A stretch of DNA of 64,000 nt from CADEDV01 sp964596345 (GTDB taxonomy: Bacteria; Bacteroidota; Bacteroidia; Chitinophagales; Chitinophagaceae): positions 62,001 to 126,000 of the forward strand of contig CAZQSZ010000003.1 in NCBI GenBank assembly GCA_964596345.1, given 5' to 3'. Of this stretch, positions 61,115-64,000 are shown piece after piece (positions within the stretch are counted from its first letter, which is position 1; every line of letters starts with the position of its first letter). The translations under genes and the position numbers were made by a program. The notes under the pieces were generated by a model, which was given only the letters and a program-made list of their open reading frames with translations, searched no databases and was not told the DNA's origin.

Positions 61115-62332
61115 TTAGGGATACAATAAATATTTTTTCCGCATCAACTTGTACTCACTTAATCCCGGTTCCCAACTGGCACGAATCTCTTTTTCAGGTA
61201 CGCCATCAATGATCTGCTGGCGGAATAAACCCGAGCCGATCAGTTTTTCAATCGTACCCATTTCTTTACTGAGTTTTGAATCAAAGAATTTTTCTTTATA
61301 CGGAGAGGATTTGTAAAGTTCCATGATCCATTGCAGGTTGATCTGTTTGCTTTTTCTCAACAGTTCAATATCATAAGTACGAAGATCCAGGCCATAACAA
61401 AGCTGGTCCATAAAGAGCGGTGTTTCTGACATGCCTTTGATGCTGGTGGGAGTGAAGCTAAATTCATATTTGCCTTTCAGTTCCGGGCTGCCGATAACAG
61501 TGAACGGAAAATAAGTGCCACGTCCATGATTAAGATAAGTGCCTTCAAACATACAAGTGGAAGGGTAGAGCATGATGGATTGCTGTGTATTCAAATTGGG
61601 AGAAGGTTTCACCGGCAGCGTATAAGCCATGTCATGGTTATAATTAGCCACCGGTATTACTTTAATGGTACATTTAGCTTTATTGGTCAGCCAGCCTTCG
61701 CCATTGGCCATTTGTGCAAATTCACCCACCGTCAATCCGTGTGACATAGGAATAGGGAACATGCCGATCCCGGATTTATATTTCATATCCAGTATAGGGC
61801 CATCAACCAGGTAGCCGTTGGGGTTGGGCCGGTCCAATATCAGCATCTCTTTGCCATTTTCATAACAGGCATCCATCAGCCGCACCAGCGCATTGATATT
61901 AGTATAAAACCGGCAGCCCACATCCTGCAGATCATAGATCAGGATATCAACATCAGCGAGATCTTCTTTGGTGGGTTTGTTTTTCTTGCCATACAAAGAG
62001 ATGACAGGGATACCCGTAGCCATATCCACTTCATCTGCTACAGACACACCGGCACTGGCATTGCCGCGGAATCCATGTTCCGGGCCAAATACTTTTACAA
62101 TATTCACCCCCCGGCTTTTGAGGCTGTCTACTAAATGTGTCTTACCAATAACAGAAGTAAGATTGGCCATCAACGCCACTCTTTTACCTTGCAGGTAAGG
62201 AATATATTTTTCTGTTTGTTCGGCACCCGTTTTAATGGCTTGCCCATTTTCAACAGGGCTTTTTGAAGTGTGGCGGGATGTACCGCAAAAACTAAAGACA
62301 AAGGCCAGTGTGAGGATGGAAATATATTTCAT
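61115..62332 (-). CDS. NamZ-like exo-beta-N-acetylmuramidase (DUF1343)
   Basis: A 405-residue protein with a lipoprotein signal (SFCGT, Cys 16). The DUF1343 pattern is clear: FGPEHGFRG, DVDILIYDLQDVGCRFYTNI, LDRPNPNG and SHGLTVGEFA. Members release N-acetylmuramic acid from peptidoglycan fragments (GH171). It precedes the deaminase gene. Confidence 0.92.
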   Translation of the reverse strand: MKYISILTLAFVFSFCGTSRHTSKSPVENGQAIKTGAEQTEKYIPYLQGKRVALMANLTSVIGKTHLVDSLKSRGVNIVKVFGPEHGFRGNASAGVSVADEVDMATGIPVISLYGKKNKPTKEDLADVDILIYDLQDVGCRFYTNINALVRLMDACYENGKEMLILDRPNPNGYLVDGPILDMKYKSGIGMFPIPMSHGLTVGEFAQMANGEGWLTNKAKCTIKVIPVANYNHDMAYTLPVKPSPNLNTQQSIMLYPSTCMFEGTYLNHGRGTYFPFTVIGSPELKGKYEFSFTPTSIKGMSETPLFMDQLCYGLDLRTYDIELLRKSKQINLQWIMELYKSSPYKEKFFDSKLSKEMGTIEKLIGSGLFRQQIIDGVPEKEIRASWEPGLSEYKLMRKKYLLYP

Positions 62333-62401
62333 ATTCAGGCTGAATTAAGCCCGATAAATATACAGATAAATGGTTGGCAAATGATGGCGACAGGAATTTA
62401 A

Positions 62402-62521
62402 TCAATGCCGTTTTTTGCGGCTAACAATTAAAGTGGTAATGATGGCAGTCAGTAAAATGGCTATCGCCAAAGAGCCAAGATATAGTACTAAAGAAACACC
62501 TGTGTCAGTTGCCTGTAACAT
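62402..62521 (-). CDS. 39-residue single-helix membrane peptide
   Basis: A short frame in the gap between the NamZ and helicase genes: a polar start (MLQATDTG), one hydrophobic helix (SLVLYLGSLAIAILLTAIITTLIV) and a basic end (SRKKRH). The pattern is that of real small membrane proteins, but there is no supporting neighbour or Shine-Dalgarno site. Confidence 0.4.
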   Translation of the reverse strand: MLQATDTGVSLVLYLGSLAIAILLTAIITTLIVSRKKRH

Positions 62522-62565
62522 AGTAGTTGATTTTATAATAAAGGTTGGTTATTACTTTATAACTT

Positions 62566-63891
62566 CTATTTCGCCACCGCAATCTTCACTTTTTTATTCT
62601 TGATCTTTTGTTCTTTGATCAGTTGCAGGGTATGGCTTACTTTAATTTTCTTTATCGCTGCAAACGAAAAGAAATCTTTTACTTCGATCAGGCCGATATC
62701 TTCTTTTTTCAGGTCGCCTTTATTCGAGAGGAAGCCGACAATATCCACTTTATTGACCTTATCTTTTTTACCGGCTGCAATGAAAAGGGTTGACCATTTT
62801 GGTTTTTCCGGAAGGACAAGGGTGGCCGGTAATTCTATCTTTTCAACTCCGGCATCAATATAGTCAGGCAGTTTTTCTTCCGGTGATAAGATAAGTATGG
62901 CAGTACCGCTGGCATCCATCCGGGCCGTGCGGCCATTGCGGTGTGTAAAAATATCTTCACTGGCGGGCAGGTGATAATGGATGATGTAGCGGATATTGGC
63001 AATATCCAATCCTCTTGAAGCCAGGTCAGTCGTTACTAATACGTTTGACGTGCCATTCCTGAATTTGCATAAAGCGGCATCCCGTTCGGGTTGTTCCAGG
63101 GCACCATGATAAAACTCATTGATAATATCTTTTTCTTTCAGGAATTTACTGGTCCTTTCCACAGACTCCCGGTGATTGCAAAAAATGATCGTGGAGCGAT
63201 TGCCCAGCATACAGAGCAACCGGAACAGGGTTTCTAATTTGTCTTTTCCATCGCTCAGCAAGGTTTTTATAGTAAGTCCTGTTTCTTCATCTTTATCATT
63301 CAAAAAATCAAGAGTGACCGGGTCGTTCATGCCAATGAAAGCAGGGATCTCCACCGCCTGTGTGGCGGAGGTGAGCATTCTTTTCTTTATGGCAGGCAAA
63401 GCCCCGATAATAAACGACATCTCATCCAGGAAACCCAGTTCCAGTGATTTATCAAACTCATCAAGTATCAATGTTTCAATACTGGCGGTGGTGATATTAC
63501 CTCTCCGGATATGATCGGCCAGGCGGCCTGGTGTGCCGATCAGCAGGGCAGGTGCCTGCTTCAGGTTATTTTCTTCGGTTTCTCTTAAATGGCCACCATA
63601 GCAGCAGGTTACTTTGAAGTTGGTCCCCATGCTTTTGAATACGGATTCGATCTGCAGCGCCAGCTCCCGGGAAGGTACAATGATAATGGCCTGTGTTTTT
63701 GTATCCCCGGGCCTTAATGAATGGATCAGTGGTAACAGGAAGGCCAGTGTTTTGCCCGAACCGGTGGCCGATAAGAGGAGTACATTATTGTGTTCAGCAG
63801 TGGTTTTAATAGCAGCCTGCTGCATTTCATTCAATGACTTGATCTCAAGCTTTGCTAATATACTGCTGGTGGAAATAGTTGAGGTGGACAT
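62566..63891 (-). CDS. DEAD-box RNA helicase with a DbpA-like RNA-binding tail
   Basis: The ATG at 63891 gives 441 residues. Helicase motifs are visible: ATGSGKT (motif I), DEFD in place of DEAD (63451-63462), SATQ (motif III) and HRNGRTARM (motif VI). The C-terminal segment (AAGKKDKVNKVDIVGFLSNKGDLKKEDIGLIEVKDFFSF) resembles the DbpA RNA-binding domain, so an rRNA-related role is likely. An upstream GTG at 63954 is possible. Confidence 0.88.
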   Translation of the reverse strand: MSTSTISTSSILAKLEIKSLNEMQQAAIKTTAEHNNVLLLSATGSGKTLAFLLPLIHSLRPGDTKTQAIIIVPSRELALQIESVFKSMGTNFKVTCCYGGHLRETEENNLKQAPALLIGTPGRLADHIRRGNITTASIETLILDEFDKSLELGFLDEMSFIIGALPAIKKRMLTSATQAVEIPAFIGMNDPVTLDFLNDKDEETGLTIKTLLSDGKDKLETLFRLLCMLGNRSTIIFCNHRESVERTSKFLKEKDIINEFYHGALEQPERDAALCKFRNGTSNVLVTTDLASRGLDIANIRYIIHYHLPASEDIFTHRNGRTARMDASGTAILILSPEEKLPDYIDAGVEKIELPATLVLPEKPKWSTLFIAAGKKDKVNKVDIVGFLSNKGDLKKEDIGLIEVKDFFSFAAIKKIKVSHTLQLIKEQKIKNKKVKIAVAK

Positions 63892-64000
63892 GCCGCAAAA
63901 GTACGGTACTTCCGTTTCTCCTGCTGTTTTACCTGTGGAAGCAAAGGTGATCACCAGCCCATGATATCCGCCAGTCCTTTGAAAGTAAAAATAACCCCAA
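63892..64000. other. right edge of window
   Basis: Upstream of the helicase ATG; nothing further is supported. Confidence 0.3.

Overview
The window looks like chromosomal DNA of a Bacteroidota bacterium, most likely a member of the Chitinophagaceae or a close relative; the family-level placement is inference. Support for the phylum comes from the rpmB-rpmG-DUF4295-ftsY-rimO block, three proteins with type IX secretion (T9SS) sorting domains, several outer-membrane barrel or TonB-type proteins, an ECF sigma factor paired with a TonB-like anti-sigma protein, and promoter elements of the TAnnTTTG type. Almost all of the window is protein coding. No rRNA, tRNA, CRISPR array, transposase, integrase other than XerD, or prophage was found.

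Layout. 0-11 kb is mostly core: dihydrolipoyl dehydrogenase, a TonB-family receptor, the ribosomal protein/ftsY/rimO block, a membrane ferritin (MbfA-like) and polyphosphate kinase. 11-23 kb holds small hydrolases, gamma-glutamyltransferase, a large exported M14 peptidase, and a tightly coupled cluster of PIG-L deacetylase, two unannotated micro-ORFs (58 and 41 residues) and a sodium:solute symporter. 23-28 kb is a signalling/secretion locus: ECF sigma factor, TonB-like anti-sigma protein, and a divergent pair of T9SS-sorted proteins, one carrying a TonB-receptor plug domain without a barrel. 28-38 kb is housekeeping (xerD, yraN, manA, rnhA, acyl-CoA carboxylase), and its intergenic gaps carry several families of short degenerate repeats. 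39.3-41.2 kb is an AT-rich islet with two orphan genes and structured spacers. 41-47 kb is accessory: lipoproteins, an AAC(3)-I-like acetyltransferase, an exported oxidoreductase with a GH140-like glycosidase, and a toxin-antitoxin pair. 47-64 kb holds a gliding-motility-type surface protein, an AraC regulator, several exported hydrolases, a diacylglycerol-kinase-like enzyme, an RNA methyltransferase, MazG-like and dCMP-deaminase-like nucleotide enzymes, a NamZ-like muramidase and a DEAD-box helicase.

The most interesting items are the sigma/anti-sigma/barrel-less plug/T9SS locus (23.7-28.0 kb), the 20-residue-repeat membrane protein and structured spacers of the AT-rich islet (39.3-41.3 kb), the composite intergenic repeats flanking the esterase gene (36.3-38.2 kb), and the translationally coupled micro-ORFs before the symporter (20.7-21.0 kb). 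Families were assigned by eye from motifs and remembered family features; no database search was run.
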